DNA of 64,000 nucleotides from Ctenosaura bakeri (lineage: Eukaryota; Chordata; Lepidosauria; Squamata; Iguanidae), in the NCBI GenBank assembly GCA_948474755.1, contig CAOLHI010002518.1:1-64000 (forward strand), read 5' to 3'. This document shows positions 1 through 12,600 of this stretch, piece by piece. The translations under genes were made by a program, and so were the position numbers. The notes beneath the pieces were generated by a model. The model was given only the letters and a program-made list of their open reading frames with translations, was not told the origin of the DNA and ran no database searches. The stretch's first letter is position 1; every line of letters starts with the position of its first letter.

Positions 1-577
1 ACAAGTGGGAGTCAAAAGTTCCTTCTGATTTGCTTCAAGTCACCCAGATATCTACCAGTAGATCCAGCTCCATCTTCTGCCTACCTCTTCTCTTCAGGAA
101 ATGCAGATGCATAAGAACTAGAAGGAGGCAAACACTTTTGGAATTGGAAAAAGAAGTGTGCATAAGTACACAGTCATTCACTACTGTGCCTGTATGGTTA
201 TGATTGTAACAGGCTAATATGAAATAATGCCATTAACATTATTCAGACGTGTGCATTATCTGGTAATTCCAATTGAGCTTAAAAACAAGAGTTTAACACA
301 GTCTCTGCAAACGAAATTGAAGTTGATGAATGCTGAAAAAGGACTTCAGAGAGTTGTGCCTCACGTGTGAGAATTTCTACATTGACTGCTACGTAGTGTA
401 GACTCTGTGATGAGAATCACCAGATAAATCCGCGAATTCTTGCCATCTTCATTAAGACCTGTACAGAGGAGGTTGAAGAAAACATAACCGAAGGAAAACA
501 GTTGTTTACTTGCTTTACAATAAACACCTGATGGAAAAATGAAAACTACAATCCTAAGCATAGTAACAATATGTTTA
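1..577. other. Unassigned flank
   Basis: I see no gene or recognisable repeat here. In human, MCOLN2 follows MCOLN3 on this side, but none of its exons is visible. Confidence 0.4.
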
Positions 578-951
578 CAAATCATCCCTCCACATTCGCC
601 AGGGTTAGGGGCACAGGATCTCCATGAAAGTGAAAAAAACATGAATTACTCTAGGCCCTCTCAAACCATATTTAACACCAAAATAAAGTATGATCACCAT
701 ATTCAACTCACTGTGGATTCCTTTGAGGCATCAGGGTTCCTTCACGAGGCAGAAGTGGCTGGCTGGTGGGGCTTACTGCTGCCCCACACCATTTTTAATA
801 GAGACTTACAAGCTTCGTTTGCAGTTTCTCAGTCTCACTAGGCTCGCAGTCCCTATTAAAAATGGCATAGGAGGCGGCAGAGTTGACAGCAAATAATCAG
901 TGAATAATCAAGTCTGCAAAAGTGAAACCTGCAAATGTGGAGGGCTGACTG
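578..951 (-). mobile_element. Tigger/pogo-like non-autonomous DNA transposon, copy 1
   Basis: Read on the minus strand it starts CAGTCAGCCCTCCACATTTG and is flanked by TA on both sides, as expected of Tc1/mariner-class insertions. Its interior matches the element at 35335-35720 over the full length. It has no transposase. Confidence 0.8.
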
Positions 952-954
952 TAT

Positions 955-1187
955 ATTGTGGTTGTATGCCTTCAAGTTGTTTCTGATTACGATGACACTA
1001 AGATTAACCTATCACAGAGTTTTTTTGGCAGGATTTGTTCACAGGGGATTTGCCTTTGCCTTCCTTTGAAGCTGAGAGAATGTGACTTGGCCAAGACCAT
1101 CAAGTGGATTTCTGTGGTGGAGTTGGGATTCAAACCCTGGTCTCCAGAGGCTTAATCCAACCCCCAAACCACTATATCATACCAGCA
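955..1187 (-). mobile_element. Sauria-type SINE (tRNA head, Bov-B tail)
   Basis: On the minus strand a tRNA-like head with A- and B-box (GGTTTGAATCCC-like) is followed by the Bov-B-related tail that ends in ACTTGAAGGCA plus an AAC-rich end. Eight copies of this family occur in the window. Confidence 0.8.
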
Positions 1188-1229
1188 TTCTCTGCTTATA
1201 TTAATACCATATTACTATAACATCTTGAT

Positions 1230-1459
1230 AGCCCTGGTGGTGCAGTGGTTAAATGGCAGTACTGCAAGCCACAAGGTTGTGAGTTCGATCCTGCTGGGCT
1301 CCAAGGTTGACTCAGCCTTCCATCCTTTCGCAGGTCGGTAAAATGAGTACCCAGCTTGTTGGGGGCATGTATAGAAATGTTTCGAAATACATGCTATTTG
1401 TAAGTTGTTCGCCACCTCGATCCATATGGAGAGGCGGGATACAAATAAATAAAAAAAAT
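1230..1459 (+). mobile_element. tRNA-derived SINE, second family
   Basis: The A box (TGGTGCAGTGGTTAAATG) and B box (GAGTTCGATCCTG) form a tRNA-like head. The 3' end (GCCACCTCGATCC...GGCGGGATACAAAT) resembles L2-type tails and ends in an AAATA-rich run. Two more copies occur at 6350 and 29533. Confidence 0.8.
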
Positions 1460-2400
1460 ATTATTGTACAGTAATATCAACAAATGTGCTGTTTTATGAT
1501 TGCATTGCATCTCTGATAAATGTCTTAATTATGGACATAAGCAGTTTCTTTGGAGTTTAATACATGTTTCTAGTTTCTGCCCTAGTTTTTATGGTGCATG
1601 CAGTGGGACTTTGTGCACTCACATATTAGAAACTCTCCATAATAGTGGTTCTTAACTGGGGCCATGGAGCCTATACTGGGGGTCCGTGAAGCCCTGTTGT
1701 TGGACACAAATGCCAGCAGCAGCAACACACCTCCATCCATGTCCTTCAGTCCCCACACTCCCTGCTGCCACATCCCTGACCTTGAATGCAACTTGCCCAA
1801 AGTCACCCAGTATCTGAGCAGAGATTTGAATCTTAAACCTTTAGTAAATAAATAGATAAATATTTGAATATTTAAATCTAAATTTAAATATTTAAATTTA
1901 AGATTTAAATATGCATGTTCATATTCAGTTACATACAAGGTTCCTATTTCTAGTAAAAAAAGGGGGCGGGAATATTTGTTCTCTTCAAGATGTTTGGTTT
2001 CGAAGTACAGATTTATGCATAACTATGTGAGTATCATTGTAGACTAATGTATATTCAAGGGGTCTAGGAGGCCATTTCCCACTATCCACCAACCATCTGG
2101 AGGACACATCAGCCCCTTACATGGGAAATTTAAAAGCTAACATTAACCAACAAGGGGTGGGGCCACTCTGGAAGCACAATTTTATAATTTTTGTCAAAAA
2201 ACTGAGGGGGCTAAACAAATACAAAACATTTCAAAATACATAAATCTTCTCGTATGATACAACATGATAAAAAGAGGAAGCAACAATATATAATTCATTC
2301 ACTTACTATATAAAGCAAACATCTTTACCAGGTATAATGAAAAATTATGAATCAGCCTTAATCAGAGATGTTGCTTGGCACTTGAAGTTTCTGGGCATGA
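1460..2400. other. Non-coding, AT-rich flank
   Basis: The interval holds an AT-rich ATTTAAAT-type run at 1850-1915. No gene or clear repeat was identified elsewhere in it. Confidence 0.4.
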
Positions 2401-2406
2401 AATCTG

Positions 2407-2450
2407 TGCGCACGCGCACATACACACACACACACAAATACACACACACT
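2407..2450. repeat. CA microsatellite
   Basis: An interrupted (CA)n run preceded by GCGCACGCGCACA. Confidence 0.8.
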
Positions 2451-2553
2451 GCATTACATTACTCTACATGTAGGAATATATCTATGGTTCTGAGAAATAG
2501 ATTTGGAGCTAGGGCTCCAAGTTTACAGTGCTGGGCGGACAAGTTTCAAAAGT

Positions 2554-3038
2554 TTTATTTGTAAATCCTAATAAAACAGAACGGCCAACGCTTCTCACTT
2601 AGTCTCTTAGTTCAGGACCCTTCTTCCATGCTCCCCTTTCTAAAACAAATATGCTGTACATTCATATTTCCCTACATTGTTTTAAAAGACTATTTCTTTT
2701 TGATTCTTCACTAATAGAATCTTTCCTATGTGGTAAAAACTACACAGCTGCTAAGCTACTCTTTATGTCTTTAGGATGTTTGGAAAATTCTTGTTTAAGG
2801 GCCTATAATCATTGCACTTTAACTGCTGTGGCAACATCCTATGGAATCCTTTGCAATTTAGGAAGGTTATAAAGAATTCGCAGACAGAGCTCTCCGGTGC
2901 CTTACCAGACTACAAATCCAAAAATGCCATCAGAAGCCATGGCAGTTCAAGTGGGATCACAGCTCTATAATTGTGTAGTGTGAGAAGGACCTAAGTTCTG
3001 TGCCCTCTGAGCACTTGGAAAATCCACACCTTTTTATT
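2554..3038 (-). terminator. Candidate MCOLN3 poly(A) signals
   Basis: AATAAA occurs on the minus strand at 3033-3038 and 2554-2559, about 445 and 925 bp past the stop codon. Either could end the transcript. Nothing in the sequence decides between them. Confidence 0.35.
2895..2995 (+). mobile_element. Possible diverged relative of the 180-bp palindromic MITE
   Basis: The right half (GGGATCACAGCTCTATAATTG and a GTAGTGTGAGAAGGACC end) resembles the right arm of the palindromic MITE family found at 24330 and elsewhere. The match is partial. Confidence 0.35.
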
Positions 3039-3482
3039 GTTCAGTATTTCCCGAGGTGGGCTTGATTGGGAGAACCTTGGAAGTTGAATGTAGTAACCCT
3101 CCAAGGAACTGGATAGCCTCAAGTGTTTAAACTGGGATTGGCTGTGGTGGCAGCCTATTGGAATAAATATGAGAGGGGGAGAGAAGGGGTGCTCACAAGC
3201 AGAGACTTGTGCCAGTACAGAAGGTCAACATCCATACTAAAGCCACTGTATCTAAAGAGTGTAGCAATACTTTTTGAAAGGAGCAGGCCACTGGAGGTGC
3301 ATAATATGGGATAGCTTGAAGCTTACTCGGGGATGCAGGATCATTTAAATTTCAGCTGGTTATTCAGACTGCTCATCCTACAGTGTCAAATAAGGTACTG
3401 GGAACTAGTAGCAACCAACTTAAGCTTTGTACAGTCAGTATAAGACATTGCATTAGGATCAAAGTGCACAAGCTGACAGTAA

Positions 3483-3653
3483 TTATTTTCTGGAACAGAT
3501 TATGCAGCTGCCAATCACTAACCTTTTACAGCAGCAGAAGATGGATATGGGCCCTTCATCTTCTAATCTGTACCTCCCGGAATCTGGTAAATCTTTGCAC
3601 TGTGCTATGAATCTACGAAGTTCTGTCTCTGGAAAGCCTTCTTGCTGGTAATG
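3483..3653 (-). CDS. MCOLN3: MCOLN3 exon 13 (C-terminal tail and stop)
   Basis: The exon reads [20 protein letters not shown] and continues to the cysteine cluster CCCKR at 549-553. Twelve further residues ([12 protein letters not shown]) follow before TAA at 3483-3485. The remembered human protein stops after CCCKK. A donor-like AAAAG|GTTAGT sits exactly where the human stop would be, so a further 3' exon is an alternative explanation. Confidence 0.88.
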   Translation of the reverse strand, partial: HYQQEGFPETELRRFIAQCKDLPDSGRYRLEDEGPISIFCCCKRLVIGSCIICSRK

Positions 3654-6600
3654 CTTTAAAAAAATGATGTTATTTAGATTCATTGTACCAGAACTCAGTC
3701 AAGGTACAGAAGACAAATTCATAAAAGGTTGGAATTTTAATCACTGTATGCTAGCATGGTGGTCCACCAATTTTCAGTAAGGAGGTGCTACGGGTGATTA
3801 ATAAAATGGGACCAGAAAAGATGAATAGTTCGATCAATGAGGTACTGCATGTTGGGCAAGCTATTCTGACTGCAGCAGCAAAAACATTTGAGGAACACAC
3901 CTCTCAATGCTGGTGCTATAACAAAGATGGGCATTTGTATCCCTCCATGTATTGTTCAACTGCAGCTCTCATGATGCATCTCCACTGGTTATGCTAACCA
4001 GAACTGAAGAGACCTGCAGTACAGTGGTATCTGGAGGATCACAGGTTTCACTCCACTTGTTAGTGCTCTCAGAACATTTATTACAGGAGTAGGCAGTCTG
4101 TGGCCCTTCAGTTGCTGTTTGACTGCAAGTCCCATCAGCCCTAGACATTATAGCCAATGTTGGAAAAATCATAGAAGTTTCAGTCCATCAACAGTTTAGA
4201 GGGCTACATCCCTAATCTATTGCTTTCCTCTGATCTATTGATGTAATAAATTAGAATCTGTTTCATATCTAGAAGTCTTAAACATTATATGTCAAGAAAG
4301 ATTATAAACTCAGTAAATTAAAATTTTGAGACTTCCTTCATGCACATAATCATTATTTTAAACAAATAAAATAATAGAATGATCAGCAAGTCACTTATTT
4401 CAAAGTTTTTGAAAGTCACAACTGATTATAAAAATAATTTGAAACATTGATTCTCTACATTTGTTACGCATACCTTAACTGTTTCATATGTGTCTGTGAT
4501 AAGAGCGATGAAGAGACTCAGAACCATGTAGATAAACAGGCTAATGAAAGAGTAGAGGTAGATCCGACTGAATAACCAAACCAAGTAGCTTTTCTGCTGC
4601 ATTTTTGCAAAAGTGGCAAACATGTCATCTCCATTTATCAGAGAGAAGAGACACTCAGAAACCATGTTCAAGGAACGGAACTGGAAGAGAAGAAGCCAAA
4701 AACAAGGGGAAGAAAGATTGTTATAAAAAATTCTATTTTTTTATAAAAGGCTTGCAAAGAGAATTGTCACAAAAAAATTACATATTTTATTTAGGGCCCA
4801 TTGTTAAGCAGGGCACAGAGTTTGGGAACTAGAAGACAGTACTTTGGGATTACCTGAATGCATGAGTACTCATAGAATCCCAAGCCAGACTAACATAGTG
4901 ATGGAGACTGGATTTGCCAAGCTGCCCTAAACAAAAGGCCTATCTTTCTGCATTATGACTAAGGAAATGGACCATAAATCTACATATGTTAACAGCACAC
5001 TTGTTTTCATTTGCAAAAGGAATTCAGATAATTTATATAAAAGATGCTTTTTAAAAAACACATAGATTACAGTACCTTAACATGATACGGGCCCAGCACA
5101 ATCCATCCACAGAAACAATAACCCAGATAAATCATAGCAGCGCAACAGCAAAACCGAATGACATTGGGCAAGGCTGCACGTAGTGTCAAAATAAGCAACT
5201 GCAAAGAAAAAAAATCCAGAGTTACCTATTAGATTTCAGCTAGGCATTCAGTCTGGCCATCTAGTAACAGAAAATAAAATTAGTTACAACAGCACAGAGG
5301 TCCCCAAAATTCTTACATTGTATTTCTGAAAGAAGCCAAGGTAGCGAATCACTCCCAGCCACACAAGCATTGTGGAGGTTCCTAAGAGGATACTACAAAC
5401 ATCGTAGCTTGTTAGACTCTGTATAAAACACAGAAAAAAAAATAGGATCTGAGTAGTTATAAGCCACTTTTCTAAATGGGCTGTGTCCCAACAATGCATC
5501 TGCAGTATATATAACAAAGTGTGGGCTATATGGACACCAACCCAGAATGCAATCAGGCTAAGGTAGGGAGGGGAGAATGCAAGAAAGAAGGATTTGGGTC
5601 TACCACACAAAACGTTTTTGAAGATCTGATCAAATTGCAGCCTCAGACAGAGATTTGATACATTGGCTCTATTTTTGGCAAACTTTCTTAGGGTCCTACT
5701 ACATACTACTTTTTTGGACTATAGCTCTCACCATTGCCCAACCAGCATAGCCAATGGTCATGCTCGCTGGGGGATGCTGGGAGTTGTAGTCCAAAAAAGT
5801 AACATTTCCAAGCTGCCATTTATTCAAGGGCACATTATCATTCATAGCTGAAGAGATCCCTCCATACACACACAGATGTCCTTCATTCAATGGCAGTATC
5901 CCTGCTACCTGTCCAAGCATTTTGCCCAAATCCTGCCTCAGTGTCAGCTGATGAGAAGATACTAAAATAGTAGAATCCAGAGTCTTGTGAGGAATGCAGT
6001 TGTAACATAGTTTTTAAAACCAAGAATGCCAAAATACTAATAGTCAGTTCAATTAGAAGGTATTTTAAGTAGAGAAGATATGGGCATGCTTACCAGTATG
6101 CAAGTTTCTCACCTTAGCTTGGATTTCCATCTTCAGTGTAGAACCAATTATGGTTAGAACATCACTAACTATGATCATGAGATACCATCCATTGACAAAT
6201 TCCATCATATCAGTGAAAGATACTTCCTTCTTATAATGATGTTGAAAAAAAGTCACAAATTCCTGAGGGGATTGGTTGGGAGAGGGGGGAAAAGAGAGAA
6301 TATGCCATGAAGAAGTTACTTTAACATGAATTAGGAAACACCAACAAACACCCTGGTGGCGCAGTGGTTAAATGCCAGTACTGCAAGCCACAAGGTTGCA
6401 AGTTCGATCCTGCCCGGCTCCAAGGTTGACTCAGCCTTCCATCCTTTTGCAGGTCGGTAAAATGAATACCCAGCTTGTTGGGGGCATGTGTAGAAATGTT
6501 TCGAAATACATGCTATTTGTAAGTTGTTTGCCGCCTCGATCCATACGGAGAGGCGGGATACAAACAAACAAACAAACAAACAAACAAATAAATAAATAAA

Positions 6601-9600
6601 TAAATAAATAAATTTAAAAAACATAAGCCTACCCTCTGTAGACGAATTCCTCTAATCACAGAGCGTGTGCACAGAACCAGTGATGTAAGGCATGTCAATA
6701 TAACAAAGGCATCAAAGATCATCATGTAGTGGGTATTCTTCTGTACTGGAAGAGAAAAATATCCAAGCATAGTTTATTTTTATATGCACAAGACTCATTT
6801 CATCCTACATCCCATGTTCCTTAATGCCCATTCATCTGTGTGGACCAGGGATGAGAATAATGCAGGCTTTCAGATGACGTTGGACTGCAACACCTAGCAT
6901 TCTTTACCATCGGCTAAGCAGGCTAGGACTGCTGGGAGTAACAGCCTCTGGAAGACTGCATAATTTACACCCCTGGTGCAGACACAGTTTGTTTGTGGGG
7001 AAAAAAACCCTTAAGCAAAAGTTCTGCCTGCGAAGAAGACATTTCTTTTCTTTTTGAAAAGCAGGCAACAATGGAGATGAGATTGAAATTGTTAATTGGT
7101 CAAAGCAAATTCTACTGGAGGAAACAGATAAATAACTCTTGAGGAAGCATGTCTTCTTCATGAATCCTAAGGCTACAGCAAAATATCTCTACAATACCTG
7201 TGACGATACATGCCATAGATCTGGCATAAATGGCCACTACAGAAATAAGCCAGCATCTTCCTCTTTTGTCTCACTTAATGTTTCTCTCACATAATGGCAA
7301 ATTTGCCACCACCAGCTGTAATGACTACTTTATGTTCCTCTGTGGTACAGCAGGCTACAAGGGTATAGTGCATTTGTTTCCCTTTCAGGTTGTACAGGAA
7401 TGGAAAGGAGGAAACCTTGATGTCAAGGGTGGTGGTTGTGTCTGCTGATGATACTGTGGTAATGAGGATGCCATGGAGCATGAAAACAGGATAGATTTAT
7501 ATATCTTCTCCCTCCTCATCAAATAAAGTAACTTACATTTAAAAAGTGAACATTAGAAAGAAAGATGCATTTAGCCTTTTAACTACATAAACCATCTATA
7601 AAAAATTAGATCTGTGCCCACAGAAATGTGTTAAAAAGAGTTATGACTACTTACTTGATCCAGAAACATGCCAGTCTTTACACTCCTTGATGGCAATATC
7701 ATTGTCTAGGCTTATTTTAATTCTTCCACTATGTGCTTTATTATCAAAGACTATCTGTGCCAGATTGAGGGCAGGGGGATAGAGAGAAAGATTTTGTTTA
7801 ATATTTATTGATTGGTTTAATTCATTTAAATATTTATATCCCCCAGAGAGAGAGAGATAGTCTTGTAATGTAACAGCATGCTATTAAGACAAAATAAAAT
7901 AAAATAAAAACAAGAAATATATTTCTAGCAAGGAAAACAGGATTGAGGAGTCTTAATTTTTCTAAATGCTTGTTCAAAATAGTTAAAGTGAAGATAAAAG
8001 GCTGGCTTCAGTTGTAGCTGTAATGCGTATAACATACACATTTCATGTCATTTCCTAAATGAGCACTTTTTTTGTAAGTAACATATAATGACCTGTAGGT
8101 TGGAATTGACATTTGACAGGAAGTTGAAATTTCAGCTTTCAGCAAGTGTCCAGTCAAAAGATGCAAATCATGTAACCCTGCAGACGCTGGACTGCAACTC
8201 CCAGCCTTTTTCATAATTGACTATGCTAGCTAGGGTTACTGGCTTTTGCAGTACAGGCACATCTAGAAGGTCACAAGGATCTTATCTCTGGTCTAACTAT
8301 AAAGCAGAAGTGGGCATCACATAGCCTTTAAACTGATTGTGCCCCCATTCAGCACTGCTATTGCTGATTTCAACAGGGTGCCTCTGCTTTCAGTAGCATA
8401 GCAAGGACTCATTAGCCACCATTTCTCTAATTAAATTTTGGGAAGCAAAAGAAGAACTTCATAGTCAGATGAAATTTTGTTCTTTTGTTACATTTGTCCT
8501 CGATGTCTTCCAGCAATCTCAGGTTGCCTCTTATCCTTCTTTACAACAGTCCTGTGAGGTAGGTTAGACTGAGAGAGTGAGACCAGCCCAAGAGCACCCT
8601 ATGAACTTCATGGTTGAGTAGGGATCTGAACTAGGTGTCCCATGTCCCAACCAACATGTGAATCATGTGAACCTCCAGATCTTGTTGGACTGCAAATCTC
8701 ACCAGCCTTAACATACCTAGCCAATGGTGAGGAATACAGTTGCCCCTCCACATTTGCAAGTTTCACCTTCATGGATGTGGTTATTTGTGAGTTTCTCAAA
8801 ACCCTGTCCCCCCACCTCAAGTGCTTCTTTTCCAGAGGAACCTTTCCTCTTGGTGGCTCTAATCCAGCCACACAGCCCTTTAAAAACCCACCTCTGATCC
8901 TCCTCTACCACCTAATGCCAGGCCAGCTAAGGATAGATCGCAATCTAATTTCTCAGCACCACACACCATCTCCTGATGCCCTCTAATCACCCAAGGGAGG
9001 TGATGAGCAAGAGAAGGGAAGTATAGGGCCACCATGCCAATCCATCTCCTTTTCCTTTACTTTTCCTGACCTGGTTCGAACCCTGGGTGCCTGCTCTCCC
9101 TACCATGCCTCAGTCCCCTTTCTATAGACACATACAAACACATTTTGATATCTGTAGTTCTTCCACTTTGGCAGAAGCCCCATGCCCCCAATCCTGGTGA
9201 TTGTGGGGGACCAACTGTACTGAAAACTGAAGTCCAACAACAGCTGGATGTCTGCAAATTTCCCACCACTGCGGTAACCACTACACAACTCTTGGTGTAC
9301 ATCTTCAGTATTCTGCACAACATCTTAACTCTCACTTTGCCCCTGCCTCTTCTGCCAGAGCTTTATTTCCAAAAATCCAAGCTGTCTAAAAACAAGGAAG
9401 TTGGAAGAATAAAAAATGGACTGAAACTACAGAAACTGAATAGTCTTGAAGGTCATCTTGGAGGCCTGAGGGGACATATCCCCTATCCACCTTTACCTTC
9501 TATGTTTATCAACCTTAATACTATCTAAGAAGAAGTGAAAGTACTTATGCTGACCTTATACCTGCAGTAGAAGGTCAGACCTTATACCTGCCATAGAAAT

Positions 9601-12600
9601 CACTCATTAGTCCCTCTTCAAGCTGATTAAATCCCTAGTTGCTTGGTCCCATCTGTCACCTCCCCCAAGTTGCCAAAGCAAACACAATACTTGTCCAAAT
9701 AGAGAACATGGTGATGGGACTCTGGGTCCATTCACTCCTTAAAGCCTTTTGTGCGAGCAATACTGAGTGTGGCTCTTCAGTAAGTGGGAATGTTCTCATT
9801 CAAGTTTCTACTCACTGTCAGAGTAAAATCATAGCAATCTGGGAGTTCATGGTGACGAACCGTCTGGAGATTGATGGCCTTCAGTTTGAATGTGAGCTCC
9901 AGAGTCACGAGTCTAGAAGATAGTTTTGAATGTTATTTCTCTGTTGCCAACAGAAATAAACAAATATGCTAGCACCTAGGCTTCTCATTTCTCACAGCTT
10001 GGCCCTCTTCTCTGGTCCTCAAGGCAAGGGGAACAAGGCAGAAGCAAAGCCTCAAAAAGTTTGTATATATATTTTCTTCATTTGTTAGACCTGTTTTTTT
10101 TTTAAATCTGAATGCAATGCCATGTGCAAAGGGGGTTGATCCTTATGTATCATGCTTAATGACACCAGCAGGACCTCCTCTTTGTAACATCATCATCACA
10201 AGGGGTTATCCCTAGCCACAAGTGTTGCTCCCCGCAAAATAATTCTGCTGTGTAATGAGATTGTCCTTCACTCCATGAAGTTCTGCCACTGCAGTAAAAC
10301 ATCAGTTGGGTATTTAGAAATGCGGTTTAGGCAGACAAAGATAAGAAAGCAATGCAAACACAGAAAATCTAAGAGTTCTAAGTGTGAATGATTTTCAATA
10401 TCTTACTCTCTTGAATGCCAGAAGTTTGGGGACTGAAGGAAATTTTCACTTGAAGAGCTAAAATTCCTATTTAAGAGTAGAAATTCCCTCATTCCTGCCT
10501 GCCATAACTACAGCCCTGGTCCTGACCTGATAACCCTACAAGCCACAGTTATTCCATCTCACCTATGGAAATCTAGAGTGAAGTTGAGAATGTTCTTCTG
10601 CAGTGTTCTGTTTCCCAAGGGCAGCATTGGTTCCACATAAATACATTCTGTGAAAAGAAGAATACAAGTGGGTTGTATAGGAAGCATTCAGCATCTCATG
10701 CAAGCTCACAAGGAATCTAGAACAGGACTGGGGAAAGAGTGACCCTCCAAATGTGTTTCGACTGCAATTTTCATAATCCTTGAAAACAGGCCATCCTGAC
10801 AGGAGATGATAGGTATCAGAGTTCAGTAACATCTGGAATGATAGGTTCTCCCACCACTGGCCAAATATACCAACAATGGGCATGTGCGATAGAACTGGAC
10901 CACAGCAGCCTTTGCATATTTTAGTCAAGAGGTCTTGTAAAAATGTTATTGTTTCTTTTTCAAAGATCAGCAATCACATTTCTCTTTGTTTTATATATAC
11001 TTGTATTGCATTACTATCCTGGGTGTTTTCTAGAGTTAAAAGACCTATTTTATCCTCTTATCTCTCTCTCTCTCTATTTATTTATTTATTTTGGCCAGAG
11101 ATGACCGCCAATCTACTCTTTTAAAAAGCATATCTGTTTCTTAGTTCTTAAATCAATGACTTAATACCAAGTGAGTACAAATTTACTATACTTTTCAAGC
11201 CCTTACTGCAAGCTGTGTGGAGCTTGGATAACTCTAGGCTTCCCTCCCTACTTCAGTAGAGCTTGGAAAAGTTACTTTTGGGAATCCTGTGGCCATGTTG
11301 GTGGAAGATTGTGGGACTCGCAATTCAAAAACGTGACTTTTCCAAGCTCTGCCTTTCAAAATTGTGTGCCACACTGGCTGGGAAATTTTGGGAGCTGTAG
11401 TCCGAAAAAGTTAGTTTTCCAAGCTCTTCCTTCAAATTCAGAGGTTGGCCATTTCTGGTCTAGAGGAAACACAGGGGTATTATGGTCTGAAAACAAAACC
11501 AAGAAAAACACACCTTCTGTCAACAATTAGACTGTTCTAGATTCTATATACAGTTCTCTCTCTCTCTCTCTCTTATATATATATATATATACACACACAC
11601 ATAAACACACACATATACACACTCACAGATATTGTTTCATATGTATTGAATACTTAATATATTTTTGAGCTAATGCCCACATAGGATTCAGCATCTGCAG
11701 CATCAGAGATGTTGTATTGGTATGTTCATTGGTTCATAAGCAATAGATACCACCACAGTAAGTGCTTCCAAAATTCAAAACTAGTAAAATGCCACAGATG
11801 TTCTCCTCCCTCCAGAACTTTACAATTACCACATACAAGTCTTTTGAGAAGTGTCTACAGTCTCAATAGCTGTGCTGCTTAAAATTGTGCTCTATCCACT
11901 TAGGCTGCTTTGAAAAGCAGCAGAAAAGATCAAGGACTGAAGTCTTTATGCAACATGAATCACATGAGTCACACCTGCACTGAGAGTCCAGTAGGACAAT
12001 CCCACCCACAATGTCTTCAGTCTTGCAAAAATTTACATCTCAGGCCCTGCTGGGAAGAAGCTGTGGATCCTGCTTCTTATGGTACTTGGCCACAACTCAA
12101 AAGACTACATACAGTTAGGTTTTTCTCTTAAAGTAGAGGATGTTTCAGTGCAAGGGGGACTGGATGGTGTCTTATAGGAAGTTCTGCTCTCTTCTAATAT
12201 AACTGATAAAGCAGAAGAGTTCATGTCCATATTAATGACTGCAGCATGTATTTTTTCCAATCATGTAAGAATTTTACAAACTTCTCTCTCTTTGGTATGC
12301 ACACACATATACATGCACCCACTGATTTGAGTAAACAGAAAGAGTCACCGGTTTCAATTTCTGGGTCAATATCAAAGGTGTCATTTCCAGGACAGATGGT
12401 TCCTCGCTTGTAGAAATACTGGCATATTGCCATAGGTGTCTCTTCAGCTCCTCTCTTTTCATAGGCATGATTTCCAACAGAGATGTTGCGTAGCTGTAAA
12501 TACTAAGCCCAAAGTGATAGCTGGTTAGTGCCTGGAATTTTGAGATCTTCAGCTGACAACCCATTGCATGCTTCACCATCCTGTGAGGGTAGGCTGGTAA

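Noticed and set aside
1230..1300. tRNA gene (A and B boxes)
   Set aside because: No full cloverleaf or anticodon arm; the same head recurs with a common tail at 6350 and 29533, so it is a SINE.
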